From the NCBI GenBank assembly GCA_905221605.1, contig CAJNDS010002335.1:1-64000 (forward strand): a stretch of DNA of 64,000 nt, read 5' to 3'. Shown piece by piece: positions 44,193-53,999 of the stretch (the first letter of the stretch is position 1; each line of letters starts with the position of its first letter). The notes beneath the pieces were generated by a model. It was given only the letters and a program-made list of their open reading frames with translations. It had not been told where the DNA came from and ran no database searches. The DNA is from Symbiodinium natans. Taxonomy: Eukaryota; Sar; Dinophyceae; Suessiales; Symbiodiniaceae. Made by a program: the position numbers and the translations under genes.

Positions 44193-45413
44193 TTACTCGC
44201 ACATCTTGCATGGGGCCCTACCTTCAGTCTGCTTTGCCAAGAGTCGCCTGAGCCGGCAAATGGATATGAGGCCAACACCCAAGCAGTAGCCATCTCGAAC
44301 CTGTGAGAAGAATGGCCAACAGCCGCCTACCGCAACCGGAAGCTTCCACATTTCATGGCACCTCAACTTTTTTGCTCGCAAGACACTCTCAGCCAGAGCT
44401 ACGGTGTTGTTCAAAAGCATTGCCACCGTCATGGGGCCGACGCCCCCAGGAACCGGTGTGATCAAGGATGCCTTCAGCGCGACACTCTCGAAGTCCACGT
44501 CACCCTGGAGACGATAGCCACGTTTGCGTGTAGCATCCGGCACGCGATTGATACCAACATCAAGCACTACAACACCTGGTTTCAGCCAGTCCCCCTTTAC
44601 AAAGCCTGGACAACCAACAGCTGCCACAAGTATGTCTGCATCAGAACACGCCTTTGCTACGTTGTCTGTGCGGCTGTGACACAGCCTCACCGTGCCATGT
44701 TGCTTCAGCATGAGCAACATCATCGGCATGCCAACAATAGCAGACCTGCCAAGGATGACGCAGTTCTTCCCTTCAACAGGCACATCGTATCTCCGCAGAA
44801 TCTCCATGCAACCTGCAGGCGTGCATGGCAGCGCAAGTGGGTTGCCAGAGGGACGCGCAAGAAGACCCAAATTGGCAGAGCACAAGCCATCCGCATCCTT
44901 GTTGACAGATATGCTGTCGAGGACGTTTTGCTCGTTGATATGGTGTGGCAACGGCAGCTGAACCAGTATTCCATGGACCCGCGGGTCTTCGTTTAACTCC
45001 AAGATCTGGTCTATCAGGGTGACCTCTTCGACCGAGTCCGGAAAATTGATATTGAAGACCTGACATCCAACTTCCTCTGCTGCTTTGGTCTTGCCTCTGA
45101 CATAAGACTCGGAGTCAGGCCTCTGCCCCACAAGAACAACCGCTAGTCCAGGTATGAGGCCTTGTGCCTGCAGCACCTTTGTGCGCTCTCCAAGCTCTTG
45201 CCGAATTTCAGCTGCGACGGCTTTACCGTCCAGGAGCCTGGCGGCACCACGCTGAACGGATGTGGGTCTAGCAGCCTTTCGGGCAGATGTCCCCATAGTT
45301 CCGCCCACCAACCCCAGGAGAGAGGCCCAAAGGCAAAGTCTCGGCTTCACCTTGCAACCAGCAACAACATCCAAAAAAGACTCCAACCAGCAACAACAAC
45401 CCTGAAAAAACAT
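44193..45413 (-). CDS. folD: Bifunctional methylenetetrahydrofolate dehydrogenase/cyclohydrolase
   Basis: A single open frame covering the whole FolD fold: AARLLDGKAVAAEIRQELGE, the catalytic segment SYVRGKTKAAEEVG (Tyr and Lys), GILVQLPLPHHI, KDADGLCSANLG, the NADP-loop GRSAIVGMP and the C-terminal signature TPVPGGVGPMTVAMLL. It interconverts 5,10-methylene-, methenyl- and 10-formyl-THF in one-carbon metabolism. Usual family length ends near SVLRAKKL (about 44365); the frame runs 55 residues further to 44193, perhaps a real extension or intron read-through. The start is uncertain: the ATG at 45413 is flanked by TTTTTTTTAG upstream and TTTTTTCAG just downstream, both good trans-splice acceptors. 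Met at 45296 (MGTSARKAARPTS) may therefore be the true start. No clear organelle signal is visible. Confidence 0.93.
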   Translation of the reverse strand: MFFQGCCCWLESFLDVVAGCKVKPRLCLWASLLGLVGGTMGTSARKAARPTSVQRGAARLLDGKAVAAEIRQELGERTKVLQAQGLIPGLAVVLVGQRPDSESYVRGKTKAAEEVGCQVFNINFPDSVEEVTLIDQILELNEDPRVHGILVQLPLPHHINEQNVLDSISVNKDADGLCSANLGLLARPSGNPLALPCTPAGCMEILRRYDVPVEGKNCVILGRSAIVGMPMMLLMLKQHGTVRLCHSRTDNVAKACSDADILVAAVGCPGFVKGDWLKPGVVVLDVGINRVPDATRKRGYRLQGDVDFESVALKASLITPVPGGVGPMTVAMLLNNTVALAESVLRAKKLRCHEMWKLPVAVGGCWPFFSQVRDGYCLGVGLISICRLRRLLAKQTEGRAPCKMCE

Positions 45414-45449
45414 TAGTTCACTGAATGCTAAAAAAAACCTGCACCCTGA

Positions 45450-45640
45450 GAACCCAAAACCCTTAGAGCATCTTAGAGCCCTAAACCCTTAGAACCCAAA
45501 ACCCTGAAAACCCTTTTTTTGACCCCGTGCTGAGGCCGATGCCTCTGAAAACCCAAAACCCCAAAAACCCTAATCCCTGAACCCTTAAGAACCCTGTTAC
45601 TCTAAGAACCTAGGAAACCTAAGCCTTTTGAGGAGAAGGC
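45450..45640. repeat. Telomere-like CCCTAAA/AACCC degenerate array
   Basis: About 190 bp of AACCC, CCCTAAACCC and AAACCCTTAG words on the plus strand, just upstream of the folD start. Units are imperfect and no long perfect telomere array is present. Confidence 0.6.
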
Positions 45641-45906
45641 TCATTTCGGTTCATACAGTCTGGTTCTTGAAGTTTAGGGGCTTAAGGTTCTGAGGGCCCT
45701 CAGGGTTTCTGAGGGTTCTTCAGGAATTTAAGGTTCTTGTGGTTCGCGTGATTTTGTTGGGCCTTCAGGCTCGTAGGGTTTGAATGCACACAGGAACTAC
45801 TTGAACGACTGGAATCAATCTCGAGCGGCTTGAAAAGATTGAAAGTGCTTCTCATTGCAAGTGAGCATACGATAAAAGCAAGAGAAGAGAAAGGAAGAGC
45901 GAGAAA

Positions 45907-47296
45907 GACAAAGAGAAAGAGAGAGAGAGAGAGGTAGCCAGAGAGAGAGAGAGAGAGAGAAAGAAAAATATAGGGAGATGGAGAAATAAATAAAGAGAGA
46001 CAGAAAGAAATAGAAATAGAGAGATCGAATAATCGAGAGATGAAGAAATAAAGAGATAAAGAACAGAGAGATAGAGAGATAGAGAGATAGAGAGATAGAG
46101 AGATAGAGAGATAGAGAGATAGAGAGATAGAGAGATAGAGAGATAGAGAGATAGAGAGATAGAGTGATAGAGAGATAGAGAGATAGAGAGATAGAGAGAT
46201 AGAGAGATAGAGAGATAGAGAGATAGAGAGATAGAGAGATAAAGAGATAGAGTGATAGAGAGATAGAGAGAAAGAGAGATAGAGAGATAGAGAGATAGAG
46301 AGATAAAGAGATAGAGAGATAGAGAGATAGAGAGATAGAGAGATAGAGAGATAGAGAGATAGAGAGATAGAGAGATAGAGAGATAGAGAGATAGAGAGAT
46401 AGGAGATAGAGAGATGGAGAGATGGAGAGATGGAGAAATGGAGAGATGGAGAGATGGAGAGATGGAGAGATGGAGAGATGGAGAGATGGAGAGATGGAGA
46501 GATGGAGAGATGGAGAGATGGAGAGATGGAGAGATGGAGAGATGGAGAGATGGAGAGATGGAGAGATGGAGAGATGGAGAGATGGAGAGATGGAGAGCTG
46601 GAGAGATGGAGAGATGGAGAGATAGAGAGATAGAGGGATAGAGAGATAGAGAGATAAAGAGATAGAGAGATAGAGAGATAGAGAGATAGAGAGATAGAGA
46701 GATAGAGAGATAGAGAGGTAGAGAGGTAGAGAGGTAGAGAGGTAGAGAGATAAAGAGATAGAGAGATAGAGAGATAGAGAGATAGAGGGATAGAGGGATA
46801 CAGGGATAGAGGGATAGAGGGATAGAGGGATAGGGGGATAGGGGGATAGAGAGACAGAGAGAGATAGAGAGAGAGAGAGAGAAAGATAGAGAGATAGAGA
46901 GATAGAGAGATAGAGAGATAGAGAGATAGAGAGATAGAGAGATAGAGAGCATAGAGAGCATAGAGAGCATAGAGAGCATAGAGAGCATAGAGAGCATAGA
47001 GAGCATAGAGAGCATAGAGAGCATAGAGAGCATAGAGAGCATAGAGAGCATAGAGAGCATAGAGAGCATAGAGAGCATAGAGAGCATAGAGAGCATAGAG
47101 GGCATAGAGGGCATAGAGGGCATAGAGGGCATAGAGGGCATAGAGGGCATAGAGGGCATAGAGAGCATAGAGAGCATAGAGAGCATAGAGAGCATAGAGA
47201 GCATAGAGAGCATAGAGAGCATAGAGAGATAGAGAGATAGAGAGATAGAGAGATAGAGAGATAGAGAGAAGGAGACAAGGAGAGAAGGAGAGAAGA
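45907..47296. repeat. 1.4-kb purine microsatellite array with 8- and 9-bp units
   Basis: On the plus strand the tract is almost only A, G and T. Blocks in order: GA-rich start; GAGAGATA units (to about 46400); GAGAGATG units (46402-46625); GAGAGATA again, with GAGGGATA variants (46630-46850); then GAGAGCATA 9-bp units (46946-47226) that include a central run of seven GAGGGCATA variants (about 47098-47160); and a short GAGAGATA tail. Long open frames across it encode only Ser/Leu/Tyr/Ile or Met/Leu/Ser repeats and are not genes. Confidence 0.95.
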
Positions 47297-47299
47297 AGA

Positions 47300-49140
47300 A
47301 CGATTCGTTTAGCAACGCAGGTTGCCCAAGTGTTTGCTCCATTTGCTGGGACACTTAGAAAGCCCCCTAGACACCAGAAGAAGCAAGCGCCCGAAGTGAT
47401 TCTAAGTGTCCCAACATGCGTCCAACGGCTGAATCCAAACTGGAACTTGGTCTTTTTGTTGCCGGTTTGCAACGCACCCCTTTAAGGATTAGACCTTTTG
47501 CATCCCCAAGCCCCACTGTAAGAGCACTAAACCTTGGTTTTGTACTCTTTCCCTCTACACTCCCTATACGCCTCCTTGAAGGGTTCCAGTTTTCCACGGC
47601 AACACCGAGAAAAGACCGGCACCGGGGTAACATTTCTTGGTTGATGTCCTTGATCTTCCTAGCTTCAACACGGAGTTTGTTTTCCTTATTTGCTGTCCAA
47701 AAGATGAAGTGTGGGGTTAGCAGCTACCGACAATGCATGTAACGAAATAAGAAATAAAACCGTCCCGTCCATCACGTTGAACTCGAAAGGGTGTGCAGCC
47801 CTGTTTGGTGATTGTTGCTGTTCACTGTGTTCGCTTCCACTAGCAACCACCACCACCACCTCATCACACCATTAAACGAAGAAGCCAACAAAATACCACG
47901 ATGACACATTGACAAATGCGAATGGGGCTAAAAGCCAATGCGAATCCAAATCTCAATGCAAACAAACCTACCAGCACAATTCGAATAACAAGAACATACC
48001 AATACAATCCAATACACATACTGAGAAGGAGAACGAAACTGTTCATGCAGTTTCTCGCTCCACCAGTCATGCATTGAGAACTTTGGCCAGCCAGCCTGAC
48101 ATCTCTTCCCAGGAGCAGCAATTATGTGCGGCGCACGGAATGCCGACCCTGATACTTGCGCCGATGTAGCACAACGCCATGGCGTGGTGGCCGGCGCTAA
48201 CATGTTTAGCTATGTGTGACAAACACGGGCCATTGCAATCTGCGTCTTCATTTTCTCAACACATGTTTGGTCTTTCATTCACAAAACGTGCTCGAGCTGA
48301 GATATCGCCACCAACGCGAGCTGCACAGTTTTCTCCGCTGTCTAACACACGTACACAACTGGCTGTACTGAGCAGCCGGCACTTGTGAAGCAGCCTCTTT
48401 CACGAACAAAGTTCTAAGCCAAAGCGGACATGCAGCCGACTGCCTCGGCATCCTCGCCCGGAAGCTGCCTGACGGACGCAAAGGTCCTTGCACAGTTTCT
48501 TCTCTCCCACTCACGAAGTGGCAAAAGCTCTTGCCCGAAAACGGTCCTGCTGGCAGCTCGTTGCCTCCGCGATTTTTGCCATAGTATGTACACCTCTGCG
48601 CCAGCAATCAGCCACTGATCATGCACTGACCTCCTGCAAATCTACATCTCGCAGTAGCTGCACCAGTGGAATCGCAATTGCAACGGCCGTGGATATTGCC
48701 GCTGCCTCCAATACTTCCCACACAGAATCAAGCGCGTCACTGCTGCGGGTGCTGTACAACTTCTTCCCTGGCCTTGGCGATGGGCTGCACACCCCACATA
48801 GCAAGAAGGAACGCAAAAGTAACTGAAATCCTCAATCGCTGAAACGTTTCCCGGAACCCAAGACTACACGCCAAACCCTGTGTTTCATTGCGGGGCGTCA
48901 TGCCTGTCACATTATTTTTTTTCCCATGCTTGGGTTTGTTGACTGTCAGTGTGGCGCACTATGCCACGCAATCAATTAAGTGGGTTCGATGCAAACTCCA
49001 TGGTCTTTGCTGCACATCGCTGGTATGCACAGAGCATCAATCTGCGATGTTGCACAAGATCTCGGCGCGAATGAACAAGCGAATTCTTTTTCAACTGGCA
49101 TGGATAGCTTAGGTGTTGTACTCTTTTTTTCTCGCTCCTT
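47300..49140. other. No recognised gene
   Basis: Short frames only; the longest is 112 codons with no motif. The last bases (49110-49145) may be the A-rich 3' UTR of the LINE fragment that follows on the minus strand. Confidence 0.5.
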
Positions 49141-49152
49141 TTTCCGTGCCCC

Positions 49153-50345
49153 TACGGCCTACGAGCTCCTACGGCCGCATCGGCAGCCGGCGCCCCCGGC
49201 GAGGTCCAGCACCCTGTCCAAGCTGGGCGCGGTTCCCGGTCCCGCTTGCGGCAAGGCGGGCCTAGAGCCGTGCCCGCGACGGCCTGTTGGACTGCGACAG
49301 AGATGATGCTTGCCATCCCCTGGACCGGCCTCCCGCAGCCGCAGCACGAACGGCCTGCGCGTTCCATCGTCCGCCAACCTCCGTCTCCAGCACGACCAGG
49401 CGCTGTGGCCCGCCGCACGTGAGTTCGGGGTAAACCCTCTGCTTGCGGCGCTCCGCGACCTGTAGCGCCGCGCCGTCGTCTGCATCCCCGTGCGGGTCAG
49501 CGGTGACACAAGCGTGGCGTCGCAGCAGAGCGCTCCCCCGTTGGCGTCTACGGTCGTCTTCCGACTTGGCCTTCGGCTCCGACTGCTTCCCTAGCCACGC
49601 GGAGCCACGCCCGTTCGTCCACTTTTGCCCGTCTGGCCAGCAGTCCTGTCCGGGGACAGGCCAGCGCATGGTCCCCCAGTGCGTCGACCGCTTGGCCGCA
49701 TCCCGGGTTTGGGCCGCACCGGTGAGGGCTCAGGGGCAGAGGCAGCCGCAGGCGACGGCGCAATGCCAGGAGCATGGCTTGTGGAGTCAAGGACGTGCCT
49801 GGCTCGCCTGGTATGGCTGACAGCCAAGCCCCTGCGTGCGGCCCAGCCTGGGAGCGGAGCATGGCTCGGGAGCCTGGCGGCAGAGCCGGCAGAGGCAGAG
49901 CCGGCAACAGCACGCGACTGCGTGCCAGCCGTGTGGCCAGTCCCCCGGGCCTGCATCCGTCGGGCGGGCGGGGCGCTCGCCTTCCAGAATGGCTTCCCAA
50001 GCGGGGCAGTTGTTGCACCCGGTGTTGTACAACAAGTGCGAAGAATACCTGTGCTGAAAATCTCATCCGTGCGATCCCGGCCTGTGATGATGTCGCTCTG
50101 GCTCCGGGCAACAAACATAAGCAACCGGGGAGCCGAGAAAGAGGTGACAAAAATCGGTGAAAATGGGTAGGAGCATGGCCTTTTTTTTTTTCCCACACGC
50201 CTTTTTCCGCCGCCAGGAAGGTCTCGTGGGCCTCAGGCCGCAGCGGCGGAAGGCCGGGTCCAGCGCAGTCAGCCAGCGCCAAGACGGCCTCCAGAGCAGG
50301 CACCGCGCCAAAGCCGGCGGGCTGCAGTCCCGCCGCGGCTGGGCC
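49153..50345 (-). mobile_element. 3' part of a GC-rich LINE (non-LTR retrotransposon), frameshifted
   Basis: Minus-strand frames read, from 5' to 3', LPALEAVLALADCAGPGLPP, HAGAWLSAIPGEPGTSLTPQ, LALRRRLRLPLPLSPHRC, the Cys/His motif GCGQAVDALGDHALACPRTG (C-x-C...H...C), LLARRAKVDERAWLRVARE, QRLVVLETEVGGRWNAQAV, SIISVAVQQAVAGTALG and RVLDLAGGA. These form the post-RT part of LINE polymerases that I associate with Symbiodinium genomes. Frames change several times. A stretch at about 50040-50200 does not fit the protein and looks like an insertion. The 5' and RT parts are missing. Confidence 0.75.
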
Positions 50346-50364
50346 AATACGCCGTGCGAGCTTC

Positions 50365-50425
50365 TAGGGTCCCTAAACCCTATATCCGAGACCCTAAACC
50401 CTAAGCCCTACAAACCCTTCTAGGG
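50365..50425. repeat. Telomere-like island
   Basis: CCCTAAACCCT words repeated three times at the 5' edge of the LINE fragment. Confidence 0.5.
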
Positions 50426-50748
50426 GTACATAAGCGCATTGGAATTGCAGGGGCGTGTACTGCGTATATCGGTGAGTCTATGATGCATTTTTTCATGCAT
50501 TGCACAAGTTCGAAACATCCACACTCGTACGCAAGGCGCACAAGTTGAGATACCGTTTCAAATAATTTTTACAATCCCCCCCTTGTACCCCACCCAAAAA
50601 CAGAAACAACAACATACACTACCCCCCTAGCGCTGACAGAACTCGAAAACATCATGGGAAAGCAAGCACCACGAACTCCAGACTCAAAAAAAAAAAACTC
50701 GAAACGCCCAGGCAGTTGATACTACTGCCTTCCTATTCATTATATTTT

Positions 50749-50750
<2 letters not shown>

Positions 50751-50792
<42 letters not shown>

Positions 50793-50793
50793 T
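50751..50793. repeat. (ATC)n microsatellite
   Basis: About 14 perfect CAT units. Confidence 0.9.
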
Positions 50794-50799
50794 ACCTCT

Positions 50800-52655
50800 C
50801 AGGAATTCTCAGGACGCCCCTGAGCCCCGCCCTCCGCCGGGCGTGCGGCTCCTTTGTTGCCACCGCCGTGTGCGTACACGTCGCCCGGGTGGAGGCATAG
50901 ACTTCCTGCCACTGCCCGACCGCGACATGGACTGGGCCCCGGTCGCGGACCGCCATGGCCAAGGCATTGCCTCCTGGCGCCAGGCGTGGCTTTGCCCAGC
51001 ATGTGGTGGATCCGAAAGCCTCTCCGACCTCCATGTGCCCGCCGCAGGGGCGGACTGCGACCTCTGTGGCGGGTGCATCCAATGGGTCCTGGATCGGTCC
51101 ACCCGCGCGTCCTGGCTCGAGTGTCCCGGAGGTTGCGCATATGCCTTGCTGCACCCCGGACCGGCTGGGGGACCGACCCCACCTGACTCACCCCGCTCAG
51201 GGCAGGCCGCGCCTCGTGCTGACACGCCTACTGCGGCCGACTGGCTCGACTGCCCGCCGCCCACCGGCGTTGTTGCATCGCACCGACGCGCTCATCGCCT
51301 CTGCGTCTCATCGCGGTGATGCCTTGCCCGCCCGGCTCCTCGCTGAAGCGGCCGCGTTGCCGTCTAGCACGCTCCTACACCTGGGATGGACGGTGCGCCT
51401 ACTTGCTGAGCGCGATGGGTACATCGCTGCCGCTGCCCAGGAAGTTTGCCTGCAGCTTTTCGGGGGCCCAGCGCTCGCCGCTCAGCTCGACCGGGCGTCC
51501 GAGACGTTCCGTCAACAGCCCCGAACGCGCGTGGCCCAACGCGGCCGCCGCCGAACACGCTCCCGACCCGCCTTCGCACATGCTGAGGCTGACCCCGCCG
51601 CCGACCGGCCTGCCAGCGAGCCGGACCCTGCTGCCGCTGACGCTCCGCTCGCCGCTGCCGCATGCCGTGTTGCCGGCGCCGAGCGCTCGCGGGGGCGGGG
51701 GCGCCGTGGAGGACGCGGGCGAGGCCAACGGCCGCGTGAGCCTCGCGGCACGGCCGTCCCGCCTGAGCCCGCGACTGAGCCGGAATGCGCTACCGGTGGC
51801 ACACAGCGCGAGCGCGGGGTCGTCGCTGCCGAAGTCGGACTTCGCGCAGGTCTCGCCTCGCTTAACGACGTCTCCTTGGAAGGGACCTGTCGCGTGCGCG
51901 TGTTTGACGCTGCAGGCTGCGCCCCAACGCCTGCGCGGCGCATTGCGGACTGCGCTGCGAACTGGCCTGCGCCTCGCCACGGCCGGGGGTTCGCTGCTGG
52001 AGCGCGTGCGGGGCTGGAAGCTTTTCATGCTTGCGCCCCGCATGCTGCTGTACCGTGCGCCTGAACTTGGCGAGTTGTCCGCGGCAAGCCGCGCACTCAC
52101 CGCCGAGCCTCTCGCGGAGGGGTCCCCGGCCACCCTGGCCGAGCTCACAGCAGGCGCATCGAAGTCGTGGCCAACGGCTTGTCCTTTTGGCACGGCTCGC
52201 AGCTCGCGGTTGACGCCACGCTCGTTTCCCCGCTCACACGTACGGGCGAGCCCCACCCGCGGGCTGATGTCGAGCCGGGGCGCTCTGTCACCGCAGCAGC
52301 GCGGCGCAAGCGACACGGCACGTACCCCGAGCTCCTCCGTGCCCGGCGGTGTCGCCTGATCGTCATTGGCCTGGAAGTGGGTGGGCGCTTTGGCACCGAA
52401 GCAGCCACCTTCCTGCGCCTGCTGGCCCGCCACCGAGCCCGCCACCGAGCCGCAGCGGCTCAGGCCGCCTGGGTTGCGCGATGGGCGGCACTCCTGGCCG
52501 TTGCGGCCCAGCGCGCGTTCGCATCTTCCTTGCGCGAGCTGCCCCTTGCGGGCGAGAGCAACGGCGATGATGCCGTGCCTGAGCTGCACGAGGTCCTGGC
52601 CGATGGCCGCTGGGATCGCCCCCCGCCCGCCAGCCGCGTGCCGCCGCGGCGGTGA
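50800..52655 (+). mobile_element. Internally deleted LINE of the same family, opposite orientation
   Basis: The plus-strand 5' part has a zinc-binding segment CPACGGSESLSDLHVPAAG with CDLCGGC. It is followed by LARLLAEAA-like and basic/Pro-rich sequence, then RGALRTALRTGLRL, RVRGWKLFMLAPRMLLYR and LGELSAASRALTAEPLAEGS. This jumps directly to the 3' part: LSFWHGSQLAVDATLVSPLT, GTYPELLRARRCRLIVIGLE, VGGRFGTEAATFLRLLARH, QRAFASSLRELPLAGESN and ELHEVLADGRW, ending 52655. The reverse-transcriptase core that should lie between is absent, while both ends survive. The frame changes at about 51320 and 52140. The 3' part aligns by eye with the minus-strand fragment at 49.2-49.7 kb. Confidence 0.72.
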
Positions 52656-52873
52656 GGCCCCTCCCTCCCCCCGCCCCCGCGAAGATACTCTGCGGAACAG
52701 GCGCGAGAACAAAAAAATTCAAGAAACGTAAAAAAACAACGGTTTTACCACCGCGACCACGCCGAAACCCGCAGAGGGTTGCAATCCCGATTGGCGATGT
52801 CAACCCAGCCAGCCGCCTTGGAAAGAGTTTTCTTTTTAATTTCGAAATTTAGGACTGGGTACGAAAGTATGCA

Positions 52874-53292
52874 ATTCACTTTGTGCACTTCACTCTGTGC
52901 ACTTGACTCTATGCACTTCACTCTATGCACTTCACGCTGTGCACTTCACTCTGTGCACTTCACTCTGCGCACTTCACTCTGTGCACTTGACTCTATGCAC
53001 TTCACTCTATGCACTTAATTCACTCTATGCACTTCACTCTGTGCATTTGACTTTATGCACTTCACTCTATGCACTTCACTCTATGCACTTGACTCTATGC
53101 ATTGCACTCTATGCACTGCGCTCTATGCACTTCACTCTATGCACTGCGCTCTATGCACTTCATTCTATGCACTTCACTCTCTGCACTTCACTCTATGCAC
53201 TTCACTCTATGCACTTCATTTTATGCACTTCACTCTATGCACTTCACTCTATGCACTTCACTCTCTGCACTTCACTCTATGCACTTCACTCT
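52874..53292. repeat. 14-bp satellite, about 30 units
   Basis: Tandem TTCACTCTATGCAC with variants (TGTGCAC, TGACTCT, GCGCTCT). It encodes only Leu/Tyr/Ala/His/Cys repeat peptides. It lies directly between two LINE remnants. Confidence 0.92.
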
Positions 53293-53479
53293 ACGAGTAT
53301 GTTGTTGGGTCAGAGGGCTCCGCACGGAAATAGCCTTCGCGATGCTTTCGAGAAAAAAAGGACAGGCCGTTGGCAACGACCTCGACGCGCCTGTCGTCAG
53401 CGACGGACCGTTCATGTCGTCGACGCGGACATTGCGGGCGACACGCGCACCGGCCTCGCGGCAAACCCCACGTCGCATA

Positions 53480-53990
53480 ACGGCACGCTCAAGCGGCTAC
53501 GCGTGCGGCGGGTGCGCACGCGGCGCGCGGCGGTCCTGAAAGCGTCGAGCCTGCCACGACAGTTGCACGCGCCGGGGGCGAGCGGCAGGGGCAGGCGCGT
53601 TCGCCTGAGCGGGACACTGATGACTCGGGCGGAATGGCCCGCCTAATCACGCGCCTGATTCGCGCCGCGGGCCAGGGCACATGGCCTTGCACGGCATGGA
53701 GCAGCCGCTCCGCAGCTGCCGGGGCTAGGGCGTGGCAGCGCGTCACACCAGGATGCCCCATGCATGAGCGGCTTGCCGGAGCGGAACCCAGACCAAGCCC
53801 CCCAAACCGCAAGGCCAGCTGCGCCGTGCGCAAACTAAGGGCAGGCAGGGGCCAGCAACAGGTTTCCGCGCATACGCCTTGGTCTGGTGAGGGGGGCACG
53901 AGAGCATTGTGCAAGCAGCAGCCGAGCTGCAGCCCCGAAAGGAGTTGCTCGCGTACTTGGATGAGTTCAACGTCATCGCCGGCGAAGGGG
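53480..53990 (-). mobile_element. LINE fragment (thumb/post-RT region)
   Basis: The minus-strand frame contains LRTAQLALRFGGLGLGSAPA, the Leu/Gly-rich motif that follows the RT core in this LINE family, then a degraded basic continuation (VPWPAARIRRVIRRAIPPES). No start or full domain remains. Confidence 0.55.
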
Positions 53991-53999
53991 CGTGCCGGG

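Noticed and set aside
45700-47472. Three overlapping minus-strand ORFs of 487-590 codons (Ser/Leu/Tyr/Ile or Met/Leu/Ser repeats)
   Set aside because: They are translations of the microsatellite array in all three frames. Equal openness in all frames shows repeat structure, not coding selection.
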